From contig AUXH01000086.1 in the NCBI GenBank assembly GCA_000482145.1, positions 1 to 44,565 of the forward strand: a stretch of DNA of 44,565 bases, given 5' to 3'. The notes beneath the pieces are model-generated. The model made no database searches. It saw only the letters and a list, made by a program, of their open reading frames with translations, and was not told where the DNA came from. This document shows positions 1-7,310 of the stretch, piece by piece. Numbering within the stretch: position 1 is the first letter of the stretch; each line of letters starts with the position of its first letter. A program made the translations under genes and the position numbers. The stretch is from Strigomonas culicis (Eukaryota > Euglenozoa > Kinetoplastea > Trypanosomatida > Trypanosomatidae).

Positions 1-582
1 AGAGAGAGAGAGAGAGAGAGAGTAGTACAAAAGACGATACAGACACAAATCGAAGTTACAAAGAAAACAGTTTTTGAATGTCTCTCCAAAAGAAAAAAAA
101 GGAGGGAATGAAAGGAGGAATACAGTTGTTTTCGAGATTCAGACTGTGTGAGAAAAAAAAAACAGAATAGAGAGGGGACAACAACAACAAAAAAAAAGCT
201 ACTGTTATTTAGTTAAGCATTATTAATGTGACACAACGACATTTATTTATCTTTCGATATCTCATACATACATGTAGACATATATAGATAGATGGATATA
301 GATACATGCATATGTGGACAGGAAATATGAAGTTAATTAATCGTAAACAGCAAAATATCTTTATATATGTGGATATATTGTGTCAAGTGCTTTTTTTTTA
401 CCTTTTGAATAGCTTCATAAATAAAATAAAAAATGGAGTTAGGACAAAAAGGAAAGACAAAACAAGAATTAGGCGCAAAAACAAATGTAAAAAAATGATG
501 ATCCCGTTTTTTTTTTTATCATGTTATTTTTATTACTTTAATTGTTAATAATGTTTACGTATTTTTTCGGCTTCATTCTATT
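1..582. other. AT-rich intergenic region downstream of COQ5
   Basis: The region opens with an (AG)n microsatellite at 1-22, cut by the window edge, and continues as A-rich, low-complexity DNA. It should contain the 3' UTR of the COQ5 gene, which is read leftward. The only open frame (306-548, plus strand) is low complexity, on the non-coding strand, and resembles no protein. I see no gene or RNA here. Confidence 0.6.
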
Positions 583-1437
583 TTACACAGGCTGCGGGGT
601 CTTGCTTTTGGACTCCTGGACCTTCTTCAGCAGTTCATCATCCTCGTTTTTTTGCTTAGGTGTTTTTTCAACCTTCACACCCGTGTGAATGCACGCAATA
701 CCACCAGTCAAGTTTTCGTAGCGCACGTACCCAAATCCCGCATCACGAATCATTTGCGCAAACGTCTCCTGGTCCGGGAAGGCGCGAATGCTGTCCACAA
801 GGTAGCGGTAGCTCTCCTCATCGGCAAGGAGGCGACCAGCTTGCGGCATAAATCCATACGACCATGCGTCGTACGGAATACTGAGCAGTGGGCAAGTCAC
901 CTTGCTAAACTCTAAAATATTCAGGACACCGCCAACCTTTAAGACGCGGAAAGCTTCACGCAGGGCCTTGGGTCTATCGCTGAAGTTGCGAATTCCAAAA
1001 GAAACCGTGTAGCTGTCAAACGAATCGCTCTCAAAAGGAAGCTCTTCTCCGCTTGCCTCCACCCACTCAACATCAAAATAACCTTCACGAGCAGCACGCT
1101 TCTTACCTTCCTCAAGCATGCTGGCATTGATATCCGAGACGATGATTTTTGTTCCTTCCGTCACTGCTGGTGTCAGTCCGAAAGCTTCTTGGCGAGATTT
1201 AATAATATCGGAAATCTTGAACGCAATATCGCCAGTTCCCCCAGCAACGTCAAGAAACTTACCTCCAGGTAGCGGCTGCACCAGATCCTCTACAAAGTGC
1301 TTTTTCCACACGCGGTGAATTCCAACAGACAAAACGTCATTCATCAGATCGTATTTCGACGCAACACTATCAAAAACCTTCTTGACGTATTGATCACCAA
1401 GGCCCATATTGAGGCGACGAGAAGAAAGGCGAAGCAT
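583..1437 (-). CDS. COQ5: COQ5/UbiE-type ubiquinone C-methyltransferase, mitochondrial
   Basis: A 284-residue class I SAM-dependent methyltransferase of the UbiE/COQ5 family, which C-methylates the 2-polyprenyl-6-methoxy-1,4-benzoquinol intermediate of ubiquinone synthesis on the matrix side of the inner mitochondrial membrane. Seen in the sequence: the family N-terminal block around residues 29-45 (YDLMNDVLSVGIHRVWK), SAM motif I LDVAGGTGD at 62-70, an acidic SDIN at 101-104, and the second signature around 148-170 (GIRNFSDRPKALREA, then FRVLKVGG). Length is slightly below yeast and human COQ5. The N-terminus MLRLSSRRLN is basic and hydroxylated, fitting a short mitochondrial presequence. 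The C-terminal tail of about 30 residues is Lys/Glu-rich and extends beyond the usual domain. The start is the first ATG after a polypyrimidine tract and AG at 1459-1460. The family call is secure; mitochondrial location is inferred. Confidence 0.95.
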   Translation of the reverse strand: MLRLSSRRLNMGLGDQYVKKVFDSVASKYDLMNDVLSVGIHRVWKKHFVEDLVQPLPGGKFLDVAGGTGDIAFKISDIIKSRQEAFGLTPAVTEGTKIIVSDINASMLEEGKKRAAREGYFDVEWVEASGEELPFESDSFDSYTVSFGIRNFSDRPKALREAFRVLKVGGVLNILEFSKVTCPLLSIPYDAWSYGFMPQAGRLLADEESYRYLVDSIRAFPDQETFAQMIRDAGFGYVRYENLTGGIACIHTGVKVEKTPKQKNEDDELLKKVQESKSKTPQPV

Positions 1438-1972
1438 TTTACGTAATTCCTGTTTATTCTTTTGTTGTTGTTGAAGAGCAAGTAATTAATACAAAAAATG
1501 TATTGAAAAAAAAATAAAAAAAGCTAATGTGCTCTGTTCTCTTTTGTCTAAGCTATGAAACAAATAATGATGATTCTCTAATTCTTTTCAAGAAGAGAGA
1601 CGGTACAGGAATGCAAGATTTACAATACAGAGAATTATTCTTTAGAAGTCTCACCAATAGTACATTTTGTTATTTTGCTTGCTAAAATCACAGGTGAATA
1701 ATAAAAAAAATCATCGTGAATTACGACAAAAGCACATGAAAGAAACAAAACAATAATATACGTGATTTATACAGCCAGCGGTATGTACTCGTGTGATTAC
1801 ATACATATTTTTTCGTATATTTAGTTTTTTTTTTTCGGTTGTTGATGTCTTTGTGGGGGTTATAGTCTTTTTTTATCCTGAATGCTTTTTTTATCCTCAT
1901 AATATACAGTTTCTATATAAATGTACCTTTTTGTTGTTGTTGTTGTATATATATGTGTGTCATGTATGTCGT
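1438..1972. other. AT-rich intergenic region between the WD40 gene and COQ5
   Basis: It holds the predicted 3' UTR of the WD40 gene and the 5' splice signals of COQ5. It is A/T-rich with T-runs, CA/TA microsatellites and TTG repeats near 1930-1945. No gene is supported. Confidence 0.6.
1459..1523 (-). promoter_or_regulatory. Predicted SL trans-splice acceptor for COQ5
   Basis: On the minus strand a T-rich tract (1505-1523) is followed by AG at 1459-1460, 22 nt before the ATG. A second AG lies at 1450-1451. Predicted from pattern only. Confidence 0.45.
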
Positions 1973-3355
1973 TTATAAATTTAAATAGTGAAATGCACGC
2001 TTCCCATGAGCATCACCCAAAAATAATAATCTATAAGTGGAATTAAAGAAACCTGCGCATATTTCGTTGTCTTCAAATTGATGTGCGTGTAATAACTTTA
2101 CGGTACTTTCCGGTTCATCCTCCATGTCAGTTACGTTAGATTGATGCATCGCAGCGACGTCATAATAATAAACGGAGTTCGTTGAGATGTGCGGCATCAG
2201 CAAAACGCCTTCTGGTTGCAGAATGCTTATCTTTGGAGTAGGAATCGCTTGGTGACTAGCACGCCTTTTTCCGTCACCGGTTTGCACCGAAGCTATCCTA
2301 TGCAACGCATCTGCTCCCAGACACATCGCTGCAAGCTCGCCAGAAAAATCATTCACCCAAAACAAAGGACTCCCGTTTCGATACGGTGGCACATAGGGTA
2401 GAATAGAACCAATTGTAGATTTCATTGTAGAATTTGAAAGATAATCTCGTGTATTTCGTCTATCCCATACACACACTGTCCCATTTTTAGATCCTGTAAG
2501 TATACACTGTTCATCGTAAATGCTCAGCGCTGTGATTGCAACACTGTCGTGTCTGTACAAGTTGTTTTCGCCCAGAATGAATGGTGCTCGTCGATTCTGT
2601 TTGAACAGCGAAGGAACACGCTGTCGAGTATCCAGAGTTGCCATTAATCCGTTGGAGAGTCCTGCAACACCAACTGTCTCGGAAATTGCAGCGACACACG
2701 TTGCAAAGGGCCTCTCCGTGGATAAAACGTCTCCTTTTATCGCAGCAGACAAGTCAAAGCTTTTAACAGGTGCACATGAGGCTTCGTCGACCATTTCAAG
2801 ATCGAAAACCTCCACTTTATGCTGCCTAGAAAACGCACACAATAAATTAAGTGAATTCCCCAGAAATTGAGCAGAGGAGAAACCAAAACTCAGGTTATTG
2901 TTTTGAAATCGTTGTCTAATTACGCTTGTGTCCAGCTCCAAAATAGGCACGTAACTATCAGAGTTAGAGTTGTTCATCCAGTCACGCAGAGCAAAGAGCT
3001 GTAATTTAGATGGGTCAACCGTTACAGCATATTCGCTATGAACATCAAATTGAACATCTGTCAAAATGTTTCTTTGTGTTGGGGCTGGTATCGATGAAGT
3101 TAGTGGGTGCGGCTCGCTAAGTAGAATTCTTGGTTTCTTGGCGTACCGGCCCAAGGGTCGCGAAAGAAATGTGTTCCATGACGATGAGTAGTAGTGCTCT
3201 GCAATTTGGAATTCTGTCTGAAGATGCACTTTTGGTGGTTTTAAGCTGACTTTCTCATAGCATATTCTTTTAAAATGCGGATGGTTATCCTCTTCGTCTT
3301 CAGGTTCCTTTCGTTTGGTATTCTTCACAAAACCAGTAAGAGATAATTGCTTCAT
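1973..3355 (-). CDS. WD40-repeat protein with N-terminal PIP-box-like motif
   Basis: A 460-residue protein with a beta-propeller-like C-terminal part. The clearest repeat lies at about 270-300 and ends GTVCVWDRR, a WDxR sequence of the kind found in DDB1/CUL4-associated WD40 proteins. Weaker repeats flank it. The first ten residues, MKQLSLTGFV, match the PCNA-interacting (PIP) pattern Q-x-x-[LIM]-x-x-F-[FY] except for V at the last position. They are followed by a basic cluster (KNTKRK) and an acidic stretch. I chose the ATG at 3355, not the longer frame to 3505, because the extra 50 residues are Phe-rich translation of the polypyrimidine tract and lie upstream of the predicted splice acceptor (AG 3361-3362). 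I cannot assign a known orthologue. A PCNA/CUL4-linked nuclear role is inferred from motifs only. Confidence 0.8.
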   Translation of the reverse strand: MKQLSLTGFVKNTKRKEPEDEEDNHPHFKRICYEKVSLKPPKVHLQTEFQIAEHYYSSSWNTFLSRPLGRYAKKPRILLSEPHPLTSSIPAPTQRNILTDVQFDVHSEYAVTVDPSKLQLFALRDWMNNSNSDSYVPILELDTSVIRQRFQNNNLSFGFSSAQFLGNSLNLLCAFSRQHKVEVFDLEMVDEASCAPVKSFDLSAAIKGDVLSTERPFATCVAAISETVGVAGLSNGLMATLDTRQRVPSLFKQNRRAPFILGENNLYRHDSVAITALSIYDEQCILTGSKNGTVCVWDRRNTRDYLSNSTMKSTIGSILPYVPPYRNGSPLFWVNDFSGELAAMCLGADALHRIASVQTGDGKRRASHQAIPTPKISILQPEGVLLMPHISTNSVYYYDVAAMHQSNVTDMEDEPESTVKLLHAHQFEDNEICAGFFNSTYRLLFLGDAHGKRAFHYLNL

Positions 3356-3360
3356 GACAT
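3352..3360 (-). promoter_or_regulatory. Minimal uORF (Met-Ser-stop) overlapping the WD40 gene start
   Basis: If splicing uses the AG at 3361-3362, the first transcribed bases are ATG TCA TGA: a two-codon uORF whose TGA overlaps the main ATG in an ATGA arrangement. This could force leaky scanning or reinitiation. The sequence is plain; its use is inferred. Confidence 0.4.
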
Positions 3361-3424
3361 CTTTATGTACATGTATTGAAAGCAAAAACAATTTCGAGCG
3401 AATAGAAAAAAAAAAGAAGAAGAA
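3361..3424 (-). promoter_or_regulatory. Predicted SL trans-splice acceptor for the WD40 gene; decides its start
   Basis: A strong minus-strand polypyrimidine tract (3404-3424) is followed by no AG until 3361-3362, five bases before the chosen ATG. The upstream in-frame ATGs are therefore unlikely to be in the mRNA. Confidence 0.6.
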
Positions 3425-3825
3425 TGAGATTGATGGAAATAATAAATGTAATATTAATGGCATAAGGCAAAGAGCTAAAAAAAAAAAAAGAACTGCACTG
3501 CACATATGTTTACAATATTTGTATCAAATGTTAAAAGATATACTCATACTTGAAAGGAAGGTGAAAAGAAAAGTAACTGACGCATGTTTTCCATACGCCT
3601 TGAAGGGGCGCCTCGTCCTTCGCGCCGCGGCTCGTGTGTCGCTTTCAAACCTCGGCGCGGGCCCCGCGAGCGTCGCGCTTGGGGGATGTCTTCGGCACCA
3701 TCGGGGGCGCTTGGCGGCCGGCGGAGCCCAGCGCACTGCCGCGATGGCCAGCGATGCGCGACGCGGCTTGTCATTTGCCGCGGGCGCCGGGGCGGCTTGT
3801 TGGGCTGGCGGCTTGAGGAGCAGGG

Positions 3826-3847
3826 CCTCCCTCCCCTTCCAGGGAGG
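3826..3847. repeat. Inverted repeat, 7-bp stem
   Basis: CCTCCCT at 3826-3832 is the exact reverse complement of AGGGAGG at 3841-3847, with an 8-base pyrimidine loop, inside the GC-rich island. Confidence 0.7.
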
Positions 3848-4046
3848 GTGTTAGCAGGCCCCTCCCCGCCCCACGAGTGGATGCAGATGGACGACCTGGG
3901 AAGCAGGTGCCGCCGAGTGTTTCCCAGCGCCTAATCGCTCAGCTTGTTTGATCCACTGGGCTTTTCAACACGTGCCTCTCAGCCACGCGTCAAGTGAGCG
4001 GCTGCGCGTGGAGTGAGACGTCTGCTGGGAGCTTCCTTATGACCCT

Positions 4047-4095
4047 GGCCGGCGCCCAGCCCCACGCCTCTGCCCAAAGTGGAGGGGGGCCGGCT
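4047..4095 (+). repeat. Long imperfect hairpin (GGCCGGC ... GCCGGCT)
   Basis: Bases 4047-4053 pair with 4089-4095 (7 bp, one terminal G-U). The helix continues through CCC/GGG, CC/GG and CCAC/GTGG segments separated by one- or two-base bulges, closing on a 13-base loop at 4066-4078. The result is about 16 paired positions in 49 bases. See the findings for a comparison with HDV-like ribozymes. Confidence 0.65.
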
Positions 4096-4236
4096 ACCTC
4101 GAGGTTCACGCGTCGGCTGGCATCCGTTGCAGGGGCCGGAGGGGCGCTGGCGACCAAGGAGAGAACCGGCTACGGTCCAGCTCATTGCATCGGCTGAGGC
4201 CTGTCGCAGCGACCTGTTGGTGGTCGTAGGAGCGCG

Positions 4237-4252
4237 GGCGGGCCCTCCCGCC
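4237..4252. repeat. Perfect 6-bp hairpin GGCGGG-CCCT-CCCGCC
   Basis: A compact GC-only stem with a four-base loop in the GC-rich island. It is not followed by a T-run, and bacterial-type termination is not expected in this organism. Confidence 0.7.
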
Positions 4253-4282
4253 ACTTGGAGACAGGGGGGCCTCGGTCGGGTC

Positions 4283-4296
4283 GGGGGGGGGGGGGG
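4283..4296 (+). repeat. Homopolymer run of 14 G
   Basis: Uninterrupted G14, closely followed by GGG. The strand could fold into a G-quadruplex; the transcribed strand would carry C14. Run length may be uncertain because such runs sequence poorly. Confidence 0.85.
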
Positions 4297-4311
4297 CGGG
4301 AGTCATCGAGA

Positions 4312-4332
4312 GGCACCGCTTCTAGTGGTGCC
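4312..4332. repeat. Inverted repeat GGCACC/GGTGCC
   Basis: A 6-bp perfect stem around a 9-base loop at the right edge of the GC-rich island. Confidence 0.6.
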
Positions 4333-4345
4333 GTGCGTGTTTTGA

Positions 4346-4780
4346 GGGAAGTCATCTAGCTAGTTGATGGGGCGAAAAGAAAGCGGGAGAGACAGGGATG
4401 GGGGGGATCGGCTGTGTGCAAAAGAGGAGCGAGGGCCTGGTACGAAATCCTCAGAGGAAGCGAAGGAAAGATCAACGGATCAAAGGCTACAAAGATTTGT
4501 CGAAGGCGCCCACCAATACAAGTGAAACTTACAAAAATGGGGAGCCCATTGGTGTGAAGCAAAAGGGTTGCTTCGTTTTCACGGGTATGCACTTGAATGC
4601 AATTGTTTTTATGGATACTAGAATTATGGCACTACTGGAGTACAAGACATAGTATTCTTTTTGATGATGTTGTACAACATGTGTAAAGTCACACGTTTCT
4701 TTAAAAAGAGAACAGGACCGCAAAGCACCGTTATATATACATGTATAAACTCTCACATTACCGCAGCCGCCCAGTGAGCG
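4346..4780. other. Intergenic region downstream of the tyrosine phosphatase gene
   Basis: Intermediate in composition on the left (4346-4520, purine-rich) and AT-rich on the right. It should include the 3' UTR of the phosphatase gene. The open frames are short, overlap on both strands and resemble nothing known. No gene is supported. Confidence 0.55.
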
Positions 4781-6292
4781 CTATGTATTTAGGGTGCTGA
4801 AACCCACATGGTGAACCACGGTTGGCGACGCACGCTTCATCCGGTTGACCTGTTGCATGCGAAAGAGTTCCTCCTCCAGGGTATTGCGAGGTCTCGTGTA
4901 ACTGCTGCCCAGGGAGATGCTGGGCGAGCTGTTTCCCATTCCGGTGTCAATGGGCTGCACATGCACAATCGTCCTGCTGTTGCCGTGGTGCGCCTGCAGG
5001 TCAAAGTGAGGGCTGGCGTTCTGGCCATTGAAAGACCCCAAGGTAGAATTTACCACGTGTCGTCGGGTGTGAGAGCCTTCTGAGCACTGCGAAGATTCTT
5101 CCGTGCGCGGCGACGACGAATCGCCGTCCTTCTTGCTCTTGCTCTTGCTCTTGCTCTCGTGTCCGTTGCGACTGTGGCCGCCGCGCTGCTCCGAAGAGGG
5201 GGCGCTGGTGAACATGCGAAAAGGGTTCCACCGCTTCTCCGTCGGGGCCGACTTTGGCCGCATCAGCATTGGCGGCGGCGATGTCGTGGACACCGCGTCG
5301 GGCCGCGCGGCGGGGGCTGCAGTGACGGAGGCCCGCTGTGCCCGCATGGGCTGCTGCACCAGCAGGTTCATGCCACTCTGCGCGGAGAGCACCATCCGCT
5401 CCATTTCGCGCAGCGTGGCGTAGTAAAGGAAGAGGTACTGGTCCTTCCGCTGCACCATGCCGCTGCGGCACAGCTTGAGGAAGTGCACGACGCGCGGTAC
5501 ACTGATGTTCGTTCGCTCCTTCTGGAACTGGGCCAGCAGGATGTGCATGGAGACGAAGATACCGGTGCGACCGATGCCGCCGGAGCAGTGGACCACGATG
5601 GGCGACTTGACGCTGCGCGGCGACTTTCCAATGGTCTGTATCATTTCCATCAACGCGACGGAGGAGTCGGGGACCCCCTCATCCGGCCACGCGACGTGCT
5701 GCATGTGGTAGATTTCCTTCTCCTCGCCGCGCACGGTGCGCAGGGTGAAGGTGCGGTGAACGGAGTCGATGTGCGCAATCTCCGACGTGGTGGAGACGGT
5801 CAGCACACCCAAGTCCAGCATCTCGTGCAGCGCCGGCCAGTACCGCTTGCTCTTCGACTTGCCGTTTTCGTTGCAGTTGCACAGCATGACGATGAAGGCA
5901 ACGTCGTTTTCGTAGACCATGCGCCAAAAGTCCAGCACGGTGTTCTCCAGTGGCGCCTGGGTCGCAATGTAGACAAACGGGACGTCTTGGGCGTCGCGCG
6001 CGTCCACGTAATTGGCATTGATGTACGTCCCATCACCCTGCTTGTTCAACGGTTTGAGGCGCACAATGGTGCTCTCATTGGGCTGCACGTCGTCGAAGCG
6101 GTTTTTTGCTACGCTCGAGCCGAGGGAGCCCGTATAGAACTCATCTAGATTACTCCGCACCCGTTGATCGACTTGCATCAGTTCGCTCAACTCCTTGTCG
6201 AATCCATCAAAACCGTTCGAGTTTGTCACGGAGGAGAGCTTCCGCACATGGCTGCGGAATCGTATTATTTCGGCCTTTTGCGTTTCACTCAT
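4781..6292 (-). CDS. PTP1: Protein tyrosine phosphatase (PTP1-like) with long C-terminal tail
   Basis: A 503-residue classical Cys-based tyrosine phosphatase. The catalytic domain spans about residues 30-300. The pTyr-recognition-loop motif KNRF at 63-66 is a variant of the usual KNRY. The WPD loop with the general acid (AWPDEG) is at 201-206, the P-loop HCSGGIGRTG at 235-244 (nucleophile Cys236, Arg242), and the Q-loop QRKDQY at 281-286. All residues needed for catalysis are present. The last 200 residues are low complexity (Ser, Pro, Arg) and include a Ser-Lys repeat at about 380-388 encoded by a hexanucleotide repeat. It resembles the kinetoplastid PTP1 enzymes implicated in differentiation control, and the long tail may set location or partners (inference). 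The start is the ATG three bases after a predicted splice acceptor. Confidence 0.95.
   Translation of the reverse strand: MSETQKAEIIRFRSHVRKLSSVTNSNGFDGFDKELSELMQVDQRVRSNLDEFYTGSLGSSVAKNRFDDVQPNESTIVRLKPLNKQGDGTYINANYVDARDAQDVPFVYIATQAPLENTVLDFWRMVYENDVAFIVMLCNCNENGKSKSKRYWPALHEMLDLGVLTVSTTSEIAHIDSVHRTFTLRTVRGEEKEIYHMQHVAWPDEGVPDSSVALMEMIQTIGKSPRSVKSPIVVHCSGGIGRTGIFVSMHILLAQFQKERTNISVPRVVHFLKLCRSGMVQRKDQYLFLYYATLREMERMVLSAQSGMNLLVQQPMRAQRASVTAAPAARPDAVSTTSPPPMLMRPKSAPTEKRWNPFRMFTSAPSSEQRGGHSRNGHESKSKSKSKKDGDSSSPRTEESSQCSEGSHTRRHVVNSTLGSFNGQNASPHFDLQAHHGNSRTIVHVQPIDTGMGNSSPSISLGSSYTRPRNTLEEELFRMQQVNRMKRASPTVVHHVGFSTLNT
5138..5158. repeat. In-frame hexanucleotide repeat coding for (Ser-Lys)n
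   Basis: Tandem CTTGCT-type hexamers inside the phosphatase tail encode SKSKSKSK. The repeat can change length without breaking the frame. Confidence 0.75.
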
Positions 6293-6295
6293 TTT

Positions 6296-6320
6296 CTAAG
6301 TGATAAAAAAGAAAGGGGAA
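6296..6320 (-). promoter_or_regulatory. Predicted SL trans-splice acceptor for PTP
   Basis: A polypyrimidine tract (6305-6320) is followed by AG at 6296-6297, three bases before the ATG, giving an unusually short gene-encoded 5' UTR. Confidence 0.6.
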
Positions 6321-6941
6321 TCTTTTTTTTTTTTCTTGTTTCGTGATGAAATGCCTGTAACAAATTAGAGAACACAAAACAGAATACAATTATTTATAAA
6401 AATACAATTAGAAAACTACGCGAGATGTGAAAACAAGTTGTACCCAACACCAATAGTTTTTGTGTGAACTTGTGCGAACTAGCTTTCGCCTAGTATATAT
6501 ATATATGTATCTATCTATCTATATATATATATATATGTGTATATGATTAGATTTTCAAGAAGAGAGATATCAGATATGTCCGAAGAGAGAAGGAAAAAGC
6601 AAAAGCGAAACAAAAAACAAAACAAAAAGAGAAACCAAAATAGAAGCTGAAAAAAGAAAACAATAATCAATCAATCAATAAAAGACGCGGATACAAAATG
6701 ATTGATTCTTGAGGAAAGAAAAGGAAATAGAGGAGGAAGAAGGGTGAATGCAGTGGGTGCCACCTCTACAGATGAAGGTCAAAAGGAAGTCAACGCATCT
6801 GCGCGGATGTTGTTCGCTGCTCAGGGATTTGTCGTTGTTCAATGCGGTACCGCTGTCAGAAACGAAACGCAAGTGTGCAGCTTGTGTCGTTATGGGGTAA
6901 CCGACCAAAAAGGAATTAATTTTATTATATGTATGTATTAA

Positions 6942-6942
<1 letters not shown>

Positions 6943-6975
<33 letters not shown>
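6943..6975. repeat. (TG)n microsatellite
   Basis: About 16 uninterrupted TG units, then GAGTGTGAG. Confidence 0.9.
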
Positions 6976-6977
<2 letters not shown>

Positions 6978-7310
6978 TGTGAGAATTAAATGAGTAATAA
7001 TGGTAAGTCGGAGTGTATAAGTTAATTTTTCTTCTTCATTTTTTAACAGTGAGCATAGCGGAAGTAGTAGTAACAGCAGAAGGGCTAGTTACTGCTATAA
7101 ATGAGCTTTCCTAGGAAACGGAAGTGGTGAATCGCCGCAAGATGTATAAATCAAAACAATAAGTAGCAACCTGAAAAAAAAAAGGATTTGTGTATATTTA
7201 TTAAAAAGGGGAAACGGAGAAGGTGAGGGAGGTGAACGCTGCACATGACAGAGTTCACTCATTATTTTTCCCGTCCTTCTCATTATTTTGTTGTTACCTG
7301 TTTGCGCCTT

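Larger units (their letters stand above)
3590..4345. other. GC-rich non-coding island of unknown nature
   Basis: About 750 bp of strongly GC-rich DNA sit inside an otherwise AT-rich gap between two minus-strand genes, with sharp edges near 3590 and 4345. Short open frames exist on both strands in several phases (the longest about 116 codons, 3584-3934 plus), but all are Arg/Gly/Ala/Pro-rich and none shows a recognisable domain, so I do not call them genes. It contains strong inverted repeats (3826-3847, 4047-4095, 4237-4252, 4312-4332) and a run of 14 G at 4283-4296. I saw no terminal repeats or target-site duplication. Candidates are a degenerate retroposon (trypanosomatid ingi/SIDER-type elements are GC-rich and non-coding when decayed), a structured non-coding RNA, or an assembly insert. 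The sequence does not decide among them. Confidence 0.6.
6293..7310. other. 1-kb intergenic region between NDH2 and PTP, microsatellite-rich
   Basis: AT-rich DNA with TA/TATC repeats at about 6496-6540, a (TG)n run at about 6943-6975 and A-rich stretches. A patch of higher complexity and GC lies at about 6725-6905. Open frames of up to 79 codons cross it on both strands but resemble no protein. It should contain the long NDH2 3' UTR. No gene is called. Confidence 0.55.

Noticed and set aside
306..548. 80-codon plus-strand frame
   Set aside because: Low-complexity AT-rich sequence on the non-coding strand with no resemblance to a protein.
3356..3505. 50-residue N-terminal extension of the WD40 protein
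   Set aside because: It translates the polypyrimidine tract into a Phe-rich run and lies upstream of the only AG before the ATG at 3355.
3584..3934. 116-codon plus-strand frame in the GC-rich island
   Set aside because: Arg/Gly/Pro-rich, with competing frames in other phases and on the other strand, as expected by chance in GC-rich DNA with few stop triplets.
4235..4255. Bacterial-type terminator in the GC-rich island
   Set aside because: The hairpin has no T-run, and rho-independent termination is not used by this kind of genome.
4518..4528. GTAAGT-like 5' splice site on the minus strand, suggesting a cis intron
   Set aside because: A single short match in a gap; cis introns are extremely rare in trypanosomatids and no flanking exons are apparent.
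5159..6148. 329-codon plus-strand frame
   Set aside because: Antisense to the tyrosine phosphatase, whose catalytic motifs are unmistakable.
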